DNA of 64,000 bases from Magicicada septendecula (Eukaryota; Arthropoda; Insecta; Hemiptera; Cicadidae). The stretch lies in the NCBI GenBank assembly GCA_034769895.1, contig CM068369.1:426523479-426587478 (forward strand). The letters are read 5' to 3'. Below, piece by piece: positions 54,031 to 64,000 of this stretch (positions are counted from its first letter, which is position 1; each line of letters starts with the position of its first letter). The translations under genes and the position numbers were made by a program. The notes below the pieces were generated by a model that saw only the letters and a list, made by a program, of their open reading frames with translations, did no database searches and was not told where the DNA came from.

Positions 54031-57000
54031 ACCACATTTCTAATTTCTAAAAATCTAAAAATTGCGTTCCGGTTATAACGTCTCTCCTGCAAAGACATTA
54101 TAACATCGGGAACCAGTTCAATTCTTCGCTGTTAATTAAACTAGCTGCCGTAGTTAGTAAAATTTACTTACCAACAAATTATGACAATATATATATATCA
54201 GGAATTAGTCAAGGTTACATAAATTTATTCACTCTCTGGGTATTAGCGAAAACATCTCTTTATTCTTGTATTTTAACTAAGTATAAAAGTAATAGCTTTA
54301 ATGGTCATCCTTTAATTTTTTACTTGCTTTACTTTACTTTTAAAAGAAAAATTCTTATAAATTCTGCATTAAATATTCTTTAAATTTTTATTTGTTTACT
54401 CGTTTTTATCTCAAAATCATTCAGCTGTGTATTATTTCAATTACCACGGATCCGGGTCTTAACTTTGCAATATTCTAATATATCAACATCATCCAAACTA
54501 TTTGAAGAATAGTCCGGTGTAATTTTCAGAATTACTTTACCTTTAAACATCATCAGGTTATTACTATATCATTACAGAAATTACAAACATTTATATGCTA
54601 ATCTCTAAGTTATCTAAAAGTCTTTACAAGAAACTTTACTGTTCTTTTTGTTTCGGTTTTTTAAAAAAACAAGTTATGCACAAATGTTATGATTTAATAT
54701 CACCTGAATAGAACGTGAGTTTGCTGTGGGTGTTCGTGATGGTCTTCTTCAGTAGGTCTTCTTGGGTGTAGTTCGTTGTTCCTCTGGATCCTCCATTTAG
54801 TTAATTGTTTCCGAATTGTAGTCTAGGTCATGACGATTGGATTCCGCTACTTGAAGTTCATACGGTTGTTGTTGTAACTTTCTTCTTCTGGAGTTGGTTG
54901 TTCACATTTTACATTTTAATTGTTCTTATTTTAGCAGCACTGATGTTTACTTTAATTTGGTAAGGAACATATCTTACCACTTACTGTTTGTAAAGAGATG
55001 TGTCGGCTAAGTTTTTTTTTTATATATTACCAATATTTGCTCCACGCACTACATTACTAGTTTTTTAGTTTTTTATCCCAACGCTACATTGGATTAAATC
55101 AATTATAACAACTAACGTCTGGTTGTATCGTTGTTTAGCGGTATACACCTAAGTGTAACTTTACAACACATTTTTGACCTGCTTACATGTCGAAGTTTCT
55201 CCGGCGACTGGGGCTTGTTTACCGGCAGGGAGTCTGTAAGCTGGCGCGGTTTACGCGCTGAGAAAAGTAGTTCGTTCCTTTAGTATTATTAATTGTTCAT
55301 TAATTAACTAGTAATAAATTATGCTACTTTTGTTATGAGTTAGATATTTCCTTTATTATTAATACGTCTTTTATTTAATTAAAAGAATTATTATTTTTCG
55401 CTTAATAACATTGTACTTTGCGTGTTCGTACTGGACAATTTGCACGTTGATACAGGAATCTAGGTACAGATAAGGGGTGGATAATACTCTCACTTGTTAT
55501 AAGAACAAAAATTTTAATTTGTGCTATTTAAATAATTTTTAAATCGTCACACGGTTCTGATTTTTTTTTCTCTCTCAGAGGTACCGGTGCGTACCGTCAC
55601 AAATACAGCCCTGGGTCTAAAACTTAACCTAAAAATTAATTCGAATTTTTTCTTGCACAAAGTGGCCTTTTTATAGCATTTTCTATCATTTGCTGGGAGA
55701 AGAAGAGGGTCCCGGTTCAACGGATCTGACTCATTATACTTACACAGAATAAATCAGAACACAAATAATCTAATTAAAAATAATAAAGACAAACAGAGAA
55801 ACACATGACTAAACGAACAAAACACAAAAGTATCTGCTGCACGTCAGTTCCGAAAACGAACATAGCTGCTAACTGAGCGTTTTGCCGGTTTACACAGCGA
55901 CAACACATTGGACGGACGAGTATGTGTGTCCCCTCCTCAGTTTGTACAGTGACAACTACTACGAGGTCAATGGCCGCACGCAGTAAAACATTGCCGAAGT
56001 CTGAGGCGGCAACACAAGACGGTGCAAGTGCCCAGCAGTTCGAAAGCAATGCTACGCTTTTCTTCAAGTTTCCCTACTAATATTGTTCGTATTTCAAATT
56101 ATTCAATAACTAAAGTATTTATTCTGTGATATAGGCCTACTTAACATTATTTTCTCTTATTTCCAGTACTTTTGCCGCCGGCAACAGCGGTTACATGGAC
56201 ACCACGCTACTGCGTATATACTTTATAATAACATATAATACATATATAGACATATATATAATATATACGTAATATAATCCACACAATAGGCTACTTTTCG
56301 AAAGATACTACTACAGGTTTGAGTGGCTGAGTTGGTTTTGCAGCTGACACTAAACACCCGGAAGCGTCATGACAGGAGAGGGTTCGCTCCGACAGACGAC
56401 TATTGCGGTATGACACATCCGTTGACAACATTCGTACATACCTCCGACATTATAATACAGTCAGCATTATATTTAGATATCATACTGATCCATATTTATG
56501 CCTCTGTCACACTGTATGTAATATTTTACCGTAAATAGGCCAGTCACAGTTGACGCTGTAAAATTTATAACACTGTCAACGAAACATACTACAGATACAT
56601 GTGTCACGTTTCAATGTCAATCACCCTACTGTATATATTCCTCCAGTCATTTCTTTCTTGGCTTACCTTTGATGTCTCCATGTGCGTCTCCGTGTTTATC
56701 TTCTCTCTCACTATCTGTCTCTCTCCCACGTTCTCGTTTTCTATGCCTTTTTTAACACTCCTGTTCTGTTTTGTCTTTTCTTTATCTGCACTTAAGTTAA
56801 AAAAGCTATTATGTTCATATAACGTTGCAATGTGTAAAATATGTTATTCGTTGAACGAGCGAAGTAAGTTCTGGCATTTGTCTGCCTGTCTACCTGTTTA
56901 CCTATCTATTTGGACTATGTCTCAGATAATGTTTTAATGAACTAACCGGTTCTCATAAAACTTGGCATGCACGTCCATATTTTTACCCTACTGGTTCAGA

Positions 57001-60000
57001 ATTGCCAAAACATCTCAAAAATACATGTGCAAATTAAAGGGAATTTATTTAAAAGCTAAATGTAGTGTTTATTTTTCAGAATTTTTGGACGCCATGCCAG
57101 GGCCCAAAAGTGGGTGAAAATTTTATAAACCCGCAAAAATCCATGTGGTGTATCAAATTAAAGAGAATTATCCAAAATCAGAATATAATGCTCATTTTTA
57201 AAATTTTCAGGTGGCCCACAAAAGGGAACAAAAAAGTTGCAAAAATCAGAATAAACCACTTTAACCGAAATCCGAATGCAGCGTTTTCGCCACGCTTTAT
57301 TTCATCTTAAGGGTACCACGCGCCAAAAATGGAACTAGAAATTTTAAGAAAATTGGAAAAGTCCATGTGGGATATCAAGTTAAGAGGAATTTTATTCAAA
57401 ATAGAAACGCAGTACGGTATCTTAGTAATTTGGAAAAATTAATATCTCTCAGCAGTGAATTTTCTAATATTGAAATTCACTAATAATAACTGTATCTTGT
57501 TCAGAATAGTAAGCGAGTTCTGCACCTCAGGGAGCTTTTTAGTTAAATATACGTAGACGCGCTCTTGTGTGTATGTGTGTGTGGGGGGGTGAGAGTGAGA
57601 GAGGGGGTAAAGATCTTCTTTTTCTTCTTCTTCTCCAACAAGGATTAGGCTTTGATGACGAGTAGGTGAGAGTGGAGTTGAGATGGAGAGGTTAAGAGAC
57701 CTTCTTCATCAGGCCTTGAGCCACATCCATCCCCTTGGACCCCGGGGGTAAAACTTTGGTTACGAATTGAAGCCAGAACAGAAATCGCAAACAGTAGACA
57801 GTGTAGGCAGTCTGGCTCTCTGAATGTTTTTCTTCGATTCAAGAAGTGAGCATATTTTAGAAACATTTAAATCAAGCGATATAGAGTTGATGAGACTGAA
57901 AATTCTCGTCGGATCTGTGAACTGTCAGCAAAGAGAAGGAAGAAAAACTCACTATTTTGTCCATAAAGAATAGGCTACAACATGCTGTCCGTAGGTGTAA
58001 TCTAGTGAATGCAACAGCATTTTTCTCAACTTATACGGATCGCTTCAGTAAACATTTGATATGTGTAAAAAACTGAAGTTGGCCCTCGGATGTGGAGTCA
58101 TGTAAGACATGTGAAAGAAATGGCATGTGGAGTCTGTTTGAGGTGGAGCAATAGTAATAGTCTTAGACTGAAATTTAGAGTTTCAATCAAAACTTACAGT
58201 TGAAAATGAAGCGTTAAAAACTGGAGAATTTTATAATTTTATCGGAAAATAAAAAAACTTTGTAAAAATGTATTGCAAGTCTTCCTAACGTTTTGTTTAT
58301 TTAATTCACTTTAATTAAACTGTAGACTAAAACACTTTTGGTGGAACCCAGCAAGCATTCGCAGGCACTTTTACCTTCAAACTGTTTTAAAATATGTTAA
58401 GTAATTTCAGACAGCCAACAGAACCGACCGTGTGAGAGCCTTTGAGAGATCAACCGAGCTCGTGTACTTCAAAGGGTCGAAGATCTCTTAAAAGCGGCTT
58501 ATCTTAAAAGAGGACTCCCGAGTTGTCTTTCCTGTAGAATGGGGACAGATAGTTCACACATAAGATGCCGATATTTTTAATAACGCATCTCTAGTTTCAG
58601 TCAAATGGAAAAACGACAACAGTTAGAACGATTGATCGCCCTGTATAACAATCCGACCGGTTAGCAGGTATTCAGAAGTTGAATTCGTTGTTAAGTTGTA
58701 TGATTTTTCCTCCGTACATTTTATTTCACTTAGTCCAAACATTTGCCATGCCCTTGATGAATCGCTGGCAAATCGTTCAGCTAACTATATACCTTGTATT
58801 TCAATCCAGTTATTCCGCCTCTCGAAAAATGAAAAGAGGTATTCGTTATGCTCGGGATTAGCCACCGTACTCGTAACTCTTCTAAACAAAACAGGAACCA
58901 TAATTCCTGTCTGTTTGGCGTTACTCTACGTGCTAAAGATATTTATTACTATTCAGATATAAATAAATACTGTCTCCACGTTTCTAGTCGAAACAAGCCT
59001 GTTCCAGTAAACACACAGCGTTCGTCACGAAGTAATAATACAATTCGATAAATAGTAAGTGACGTAATGAGAATATGGTTACGCAAATATGTAAATGTGT
59101 GCGTGCTTGAAGGTAATATATATGCAGTAGGCTATGCAAACGCGGCGTGACAAGTCATGTTGTTGCTTTCATATTACAAGTAGCCTATACATTATGTTAA
59201 TGTGCTACTGAGTCGTCTGCGCTTACCTCCGTGTCGGACTGAAAGCCTTGGTCAATTTCTGTTATTGTAGAACAAGCTAAGTAGAAAGATAGAATTTAAT
59301 AGAATTTGAACGAGTTATTAATATTATACACTATACAATTAAGTAATAATCGATGCACTGTTTCGATAATTATGTAATAATGTTAAATTAAATATTAATG
59401 AGAATACTAATGAGAATTACTAGTCGCAAAGTTGAACAATCAATGGGTGCCCGTGTCTTCGACTTAAATGGGGCAGAGCCATTGTTTTAATGCATTAATA
59501 TTATTTTATAATCGGTGAATTCGAGATGATCCTACTAAAAATATGTAGCCTATACTGTTTCCGACCTTAGCTTAATCTAAGGTTAAGATTTGTCCCAAAC
59601 CAATTGTGAAGGGACAGCAAAAGACTGTAATTAGGCTAAGACCGTAATTTGTTTATTTATCTAATTATTATGTTTAATTATTATCTGGGTATTCAATACC
59701 TACCATGTTGATATTAGTATACCGTATACTAGATGTTAGATAATAAGTGTTTATTGTATTTAAAGAATGTTAGTTTATGTCAGAATTTTGTTAAGGAAGG
59801 AAAGGCAATATATTAATTCAAACGTCCTATAAATAGTGAATCAGAAAAGATAATAATAATAATGTGAAATGATTATAATATTGATAGGAAAAATGAAAAT
59901 TGATAATCATGCCAAATTCAACTTTGACCCTGTAATCAAATCAGAGGAGATAAATTAATGAAAACCTAGACCAAATTTATATAAATTATTCCCTTTAGCA

Positions 60001-61203
60001 TACAAATACTTTATTATAATTATCACAACAACCTGTAAGAGTAAATAAGAGAGTCAGAGGGTAAAATTGACTTAAATAGTGATTGTACAAGATAAGGCCT
60101 AAACAATAAACCAAGTATAAATAGAATGTAAATAAAGCAGTAAATGTTTAGTATAATGACAAAATAATGAAGGCAAATTATAATGATTTAATTAGTGATC
60201 TTATTTGAGGACAATGATAACATAAAACATAGTGTAAACCATTTAATGGGTAAGTATGTGAATCATGATAAGGCCTAGAAGTAAATTTCAAGGAAGGTAA
60301 CTTTTGAGTTTAATTCAAACCAAACTAGGTCATGTTTAGTATTAATTTGTATAAAATCAAAGCAGGAATTTAGTTATGTAATTAAAATTTTATAAAAATA
60401 CTAAATAACTAAATTATAGCCAGTAAAATATAAAAAATGTCATTTATTTCTATAGAATTAATAAAAAGTCAAACAGCTGATAGTGAACAATGAAAAATGC
60501 AACCAAAATCTTACAGGATTTTCTATATGAAGAAACAAATATAATTAGTTGATTGTTAGACTCCAAGCAAGACGGACGTGTGAGAGTATTGAAAAGAAAT
60601 TTGAATTAAAAAATTTTTAACTAGCTTAAACCAAGATGTATTATGGAATTATGAAAGAATGAAGAACATACAGTAAATTAATAAATCCAATTTGAATAGT
60701 CATTGGAATAATAAACCAGAATTGAAAAACACTAAACTAACTCCCAGAACGAATGGTCACGACGGAATTATAATCTAACCTAGTATACGAATAGCGAACT
60801 GATTGAATAAACCATTCGGCACAATACACGTATTACCGGACGAAATCCAGTGGAGGACGAAAACCAAACACCACAATTTGAAGATCTTGTAATAACTACA
60901 TCACAGAAGAGGAATTTATCAACTACTGCACTTTATTGAAGTCGAATCTCAGAGACAGATTCTTAGTGTGGGACAACACATGGGAGCCGCCATCTTTTAA
61001 TTTCAAACCAGCGAGACGACGAAGGCGTGACGTCAGCATACCCAGCCGGCGGTTCGAATATCATTTTACTATATACTATATTTTTATTAATTATTATCTG
61101 TTAGTGAATAAGTCTTGTTTATTTTCTAATTGTAAGTATTGAATTCTCTCACTCGCCTTTCCTGACTATTTCGACAGTTCAAAGAACCCATGTTAAATAA
61201 TAA
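54031..61203. other. No gene recognised; possible decayed LTRs and low-complexity patches
   Basis: On the minus strand a TGTGACGGTACGCACCGG sequence starting at 55601 follows a GACCCAGGGCTG stretch and could be an LTR start, but no partner LTR or TSD was found. An (AT)n-rich patch lies at about 56214-56275, a TG/poly-G/GA tract at about 57568-57608 and a TTC run at about 57617-57633. A CpG-richer patch at 55840-56050 contains a 36-codon plus-strand ORF (55970-56080) of unknown meaning. Region 59300-60930 is extremely AT-rich without ORFs. The plus-strand ORF 60936-61142 has an Arg-rich centre but no known motif. Confidence 0.35.
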
Positions 61204-61552
61204 TCTATACAAATAAATAAAATTGAAGTGTCTGTTTGTAATGTCAAAATAACAGCTTTTTACTAAATGCATATGAAAGTATATAAGGTACTTATAACAA
61301 AAAAACAATTTTAAAAATTTTTGTCTGTCTGTCTGTTTGTTCCGGCTAATCTCCGAAACGGCTTGACCGATTTTGACGGGCTTTTCACTGGCAGATAGCT
61401 GATGTTATAAGGAGTAACTTAGGCTACTTTTATTTTGGAAAAAAAAAAGAAAGGAAAAAAGTCGAGCAACACGTGCCCCACGCGCACGCCTCTGCCGTCG
61501 TCGGACCGAAAGGCGCCACTGACCGCTTCCCCCTCCAACTTCGTCCTCCGAC

Positions 61553-61638
61553 TTAATATAACAAAGGTTGCCTGTCGCGGGCTGTTGCAGATGGTTGTGT
61601 CTCAACGCGCGCCTTAAAAAATTGTTTTCTAGCAGTGA
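61553..61638 (+). repeat. Internal direct repeat of the Helitron, copy 1
   Basis: TTAATATAACAAAGGTTGCC through TCTAGCAGTGAG recurs at 62524-62630, where the second copy has an extra roughly 20-bp CG-rich stretch (GCTCAGAACGCGCGAGCG). In both places the repeat follows a CCGAAACGGCT-type segment, although in copy 2 the intervening sequence is missing. Confidence 0.85.
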
Positions 61639-62140
61639 GAAAACAATATTAAGTTTTAAGTTATATTTGTTAAATAAACGTAGCCACAACCTCCCAAAAT
61701 CGTCTCTGTACCGTAATTATGTGCGATAAATGTAAACTAATTTCTGTACTTCCAATAAATACACCCTTTTAATGTACACTAACAACGTAAATTTTATTTA
61801 AGTTACATTGTCGTACATAACCTCCATAAGCTGGCATTAGTTACTTGTGAAGAAAACAGTTGGTGTACACATCGGACACCGAAATGTAGTACACGCGCGG
61901 CGACGGAAGTTACATTTTGCGGCTGACTATTCCCTAAGACCCGCGATAATTTCTGTTTGTTTGTTTAAAAATATTTATCTTTACACAACAATTTTTAATT
62001 ATCTTTACAATTTTTACATTACTTTTAATGCTTTCGACTCTGAGAGAACGTTCCAAGTATGTGATACAGATGGGACAGAAATGTACTAGATGACAGTGTC
62101 ATGGCGGTTGGCGTTGTCTGTTGTCTTTACTAATTTACGT

Positions 62141-62259
62141 GGTTAATGAGGTTCAGTTTAAGAGTGCAGTTTAGTTTGGTTTGTATAATGTGAACGTGTT
62201 GGTTAATGAGGTTCAGTTTAAGAGTGCAGTTTAGTTTGGTTTGTACAATGTGAATGTGA
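62141..62259 (+). repeat. 60-bp tandem duplication within the Helitron
   Basis: GGTTAATGAGGTTCAGTTTA at 62141 and again at 62201 starts two adjacent copies of a 60-bp unit. They differ by a few substitutions near the unit ends. Confidence 0.95.
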
Positions 62260-62523
62260 ATGTGTTGCCAGTGCGTGTACTATTGACTAAATTATTTATT
62301 TTGAGGTTTTCGAGTACGTGTTTCCATTTACGATAATGTATGAGAATATTGTAACCACGCTGTTTGGATTCGGGTTATGAGGCGTCATTAAAATATTTTT
62401 AAATTCTTTATGCTTGCTGATCATTATTATGTATTAATATGATAGCTTTATTTATGTATGTTAAATAAGCTACAAATAAATAAAAGGCTAATCTTCGAAA
62501 CGGCTGGACCGATTTTGACGGGT

Positions 62524-62630
62524 TAATATAACAAAGGTTGCCTGTCGCGCGGGCTCAGAACGCGCGAGCGGGCTGTTGCAGATGGTTGTGTCTCAACGCG
62601 CGCCTCAAAAAATTGTTTTCTAGCAGTGAG
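62524..62630 (+). repeat. Internal direct repeat of the Helitron, copy 2
   Basis: Partner of 61553-61638, lying directly upstream of the ORF leader and preceded by CTTCGAAACGGCTGGACCG. Confidence 0.85.
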
Positions 62631-62830
62631 ACTTTTACGTTATAATATAATTAGAGATAAATGTTTAACGTCGTTTGGTTTTCTTTCATGAAAATTCGTT
62701 CGTATTAAATAGTTAAGTTTTTTTATTTACTTGATAAATTTATTTAGTTAAGTACGTAGGTAGTTGTTTTTAAAATACATATTTCTAAATTAGGTTTTTA
62801 GTTTAAAAAGTGCACTTACAATCATTAGTC

Positions 62831-63448
62831 ATGCCTAAAAGAAAATCAAATCTCTCTAAAAACACGAGAAAGGCTAAAAATCAAAGATTGCAACGTGAAA
62901 ATGAATCTCAACAGGATAGAGAAAGTCGTCTTACAAATTGTAGATTAAGGCAATCCATGTCTAGGTCCATTGAAAGTAGTTCTAAGAGAAACGAACGATT
63001 ACAGTTAGATAGAACCCGTCATTCATTGTTAAGGAGTCAAGAATCTCAGGAGTCTAGAGAACAGCGTCTAGAAAACGATCGTATTCGACACGCTGTCTCG
63101 CGATATCTAGAATCAGATGATTCTAGAGAGCAGCGATTGGAAAGTGATCGTCGTCATCACCAAAATCAACGTGAATTTGAAAGTCAAGAACAACATGACA
63201 TCCGTGTCACAGAACAATGTGATCGATTCAAAAGACTGCAATTTCCTATCAATGTCAGCTTTGCTATGACAATCAACAAGTCACAAGGGCAAACCTTGAG
63301 CAAAGCTGGCATAGATTTAACTAAGGGTTGCTTTACCCATGGGCAGCTATACGTGGCATGTTCACGTGCGAGGGATGCCACTAGCGTTATTGTTTTAGCC
63401 CAAGGAAGTCGTACACCTAACATTGTATATAAAGAGATTTTTCAATGA
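62831..63448 (+). CDS. Chimeric mini Helitron protein: basic 23-aa repeats fused to helicase C-terminus
   Basis: An intact 205-codon frame from ATG 62831 to TGA 63446-63448; upstream codons in frame lack ATG. Residues 1-24 are Lys/Arg-rich (MPKRKSNLSKNTRKAKNQRL). Residues 25-116 are four tandem 23-residue repeats starting ES and rich in Arg, Glu, Ser and His (for example ESREQRLENDRIRH), the kind of charged N-terminal repeat seen in animal Helitron polyproteins. From about residue 131 (DRFKRLQFPINVSF) it matches the extreme C-terminus of the Helitron Pif1-like helicase: TINKSQGQTL is motif V and HGQLYVACSR is motif VI. The Rep HUH nuclease, the Walker A motif and helicase motifs I-IV are absent, so rolling-circle activity is impossible. 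The fusion is in frame, so the deletion left an open chimera. Whether it is expressed cannot be told from sequence. Confidence 0.8.
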   Translation: MPKRKSNLSKNTRKAKNQRLQRENESQQDRESRLTNCRLRQSMSRSIESSSKRNERLQLDRTRHSLLRSQESQESREQRLENDRIRHAVSRYLESDDSREQRLESDRRHHQNQREFESQEQHDIRVTEQCDRFKRLQFPINVSFAMTINKSQGQTLSKAGIDLTKGCFTHGQLYVACSRARDATSVIVLAQGSRTPNIVYKEIFQ

Positions 63449-63670
63449 GGTTAATACAAAAAGCCAAAAAATGAACAAAAACAAAAAAAATTAAAAAAAA
63501 ATTAAAAAACACGAAACATCGACTCGCAAAGAATAAGAATGAGACTAAACTTAGCATGGGTATTTCTTTACGAGGAATGCATAATTATTAACTTTTCGTT
63601 AACTCAGCGAACTGAACAAACATTTTTTATGAAATTCCACGCGGACGAAGTCGCGGGTAACAGCTAGTTT

Positions 63671-63770
63671 AATTTAAAATAATTTTGGAATATGTATTAA
63701 TCGACCTGAGATCCAGTTTTAATTTAAAATAATTTTGGAATATGTATTAATCGACCTGAGATCCAGTCTT
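63671..63770 (+). repeat. 50-bp tandem duplication next to the Helitron terminus
   Basis: AATTTAAAATAATTTTGGAA begins both 63671-63720 and 63721-63770. The two 50-bp copies differ at one base (position 48, T versus C). The first copy starts three bases after the Helitron CTAG end. The remaining 230 bases to the window edge show no gene. Confidence 0.95.
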
Positions 63771-64000
63771 GACTCCGACTCGAATTAGTCGACGCAAGTC
63801 GAATAATTGCATTGATCATAATAAACCAATTTATTTGTTTTAAATTGTCGTTTTATTGATTAGTTAAGAACTAAATTAAAATACATTAATTCTCAATTCA
63901 TAAACGAGGACTTCTGAGGGAAAAAGACGAGCAGAAGAAGAAATAAAGACCCAGAATTGACCACGACCTCCAATCGATTTGGCTACGACAATCTATTTAA

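Larger units (their letters stand above)
61204..63667 (+). mobile_element. Helitron, internally deleted
   Basis: The left end starts TCTATACAAATAAATAAAAT after an A, and the right end is ...GCGGGTAACAGCTAG followed by T. That is the Helitron signature: 5' TC, 3' CTAG, insertion between A and T, no TSD. Just before CTAG, CGCGGACGAAGTCGCGG can fold as a short hairpin. The 5' region contains TTTTTGTCTGTCTGTCTGTT and CTCCGAAACGGCTTGACCG, wording I associate with insect Helitron heads. An ORF ending in Helitron helicase motifs supports the call. The Rep nuclease and most of the helicase are absent. A second head-like segment at about 62468-62640 means this may be two overlapping copies. Confidence 0.8.

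Noticed and set aside
54060..55601. Solo LTR on the minus strand starting TGTGACGG at 55601
   Set aside because: No second LTR, TSD or adjacent primer-binding site could be found, so the end is undefined.
60936..61142. 68-codon ORF with an RRRRR-type centre
   Set aside because: Short, no known motif, and in a very AT-rich non-coding region.

Overview
The window looks like an intergenic or intronic stretch of an animal genome that is made almost entirely of transposable elements. It is AT-rich and carries long (TG)n microsatellites. Its TE set is typical of insects: a BEL/Pao LTR element, an R1-clade LINE, a Jockey-like LINE, hAT elements with TTF zinc fingers, pogo-type MITEs and a Helitron. 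I recognise no intact host gene, tRNA or rRNA. A hemimetabolous insect is a plausible source, but I infer that from TE content and general style, not from a marker gene.

Layout. 1-616 is the decayed 3' end of a Ty3/Gypsy integrase, followed by AT-rich sequence with one eroded LINE scrap (about 4.6-4.8 kb). A 5'-truncated Jockey-like LINE sits at 11112-11930 with a 14-bp target-site duplication (TSD). A 163-bp TG tract is at 12.5 kb and a perfect 46-bp inverted repeat at 13056-13189. A full-length hAT (16740-20968, 8-bp TSD) carries a broken TTF-zinc-finger transposase.

From 24.2 to 35.2 kb lies a nested stack. An R1-clade LINE is split first by an 854-bp element with TIRs of about 240 bp (25005-25858) and then by a complete BEL/Pao element (26334-34771, minus strand, 447-bp LTRs, 5-bp TSD). 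The BEL element is itself split by a truncated LINE (31307-32063, 15-bp TSD). The BEL gag-pol frame is otherwise open, with three in-frame TGA codons.

Pogo-like MITEs lie at 38657-39191 and, less certainly, 41134-41708. A RNase H-containing LINE fragment with a 12-bp TSD follows at 41735-42436. At 48742-53759 a minus-strand hAT of the KIAA1586-like type has received a second, internally deleted hAT (51352-53655, 8-bp TSD). A 192-bp hAT-type MITE (53831-54022) sits just outside it. The right end holds a Helitron (61204-63667) whose only intact ORF fuses a 23-residue basic repeat region in frame to the last motifs of a Helitron helicase. A 50-bp tandem duplication begins three bases beyond its terminus.

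No pathway can be described because the coding content is mobile DNA in varying decay. Relative ages can be read from the nesting. The R1 copy is older than the BEL and the 854-bp element, and the LINE inside BEL is younger than BEL. The KIAA1586-like hAT is older than the hAT within it. Many frame breaks in the hAT genes fall in A/T homopolymers, so slippage or sequencing error should be considered before calling them ancient.
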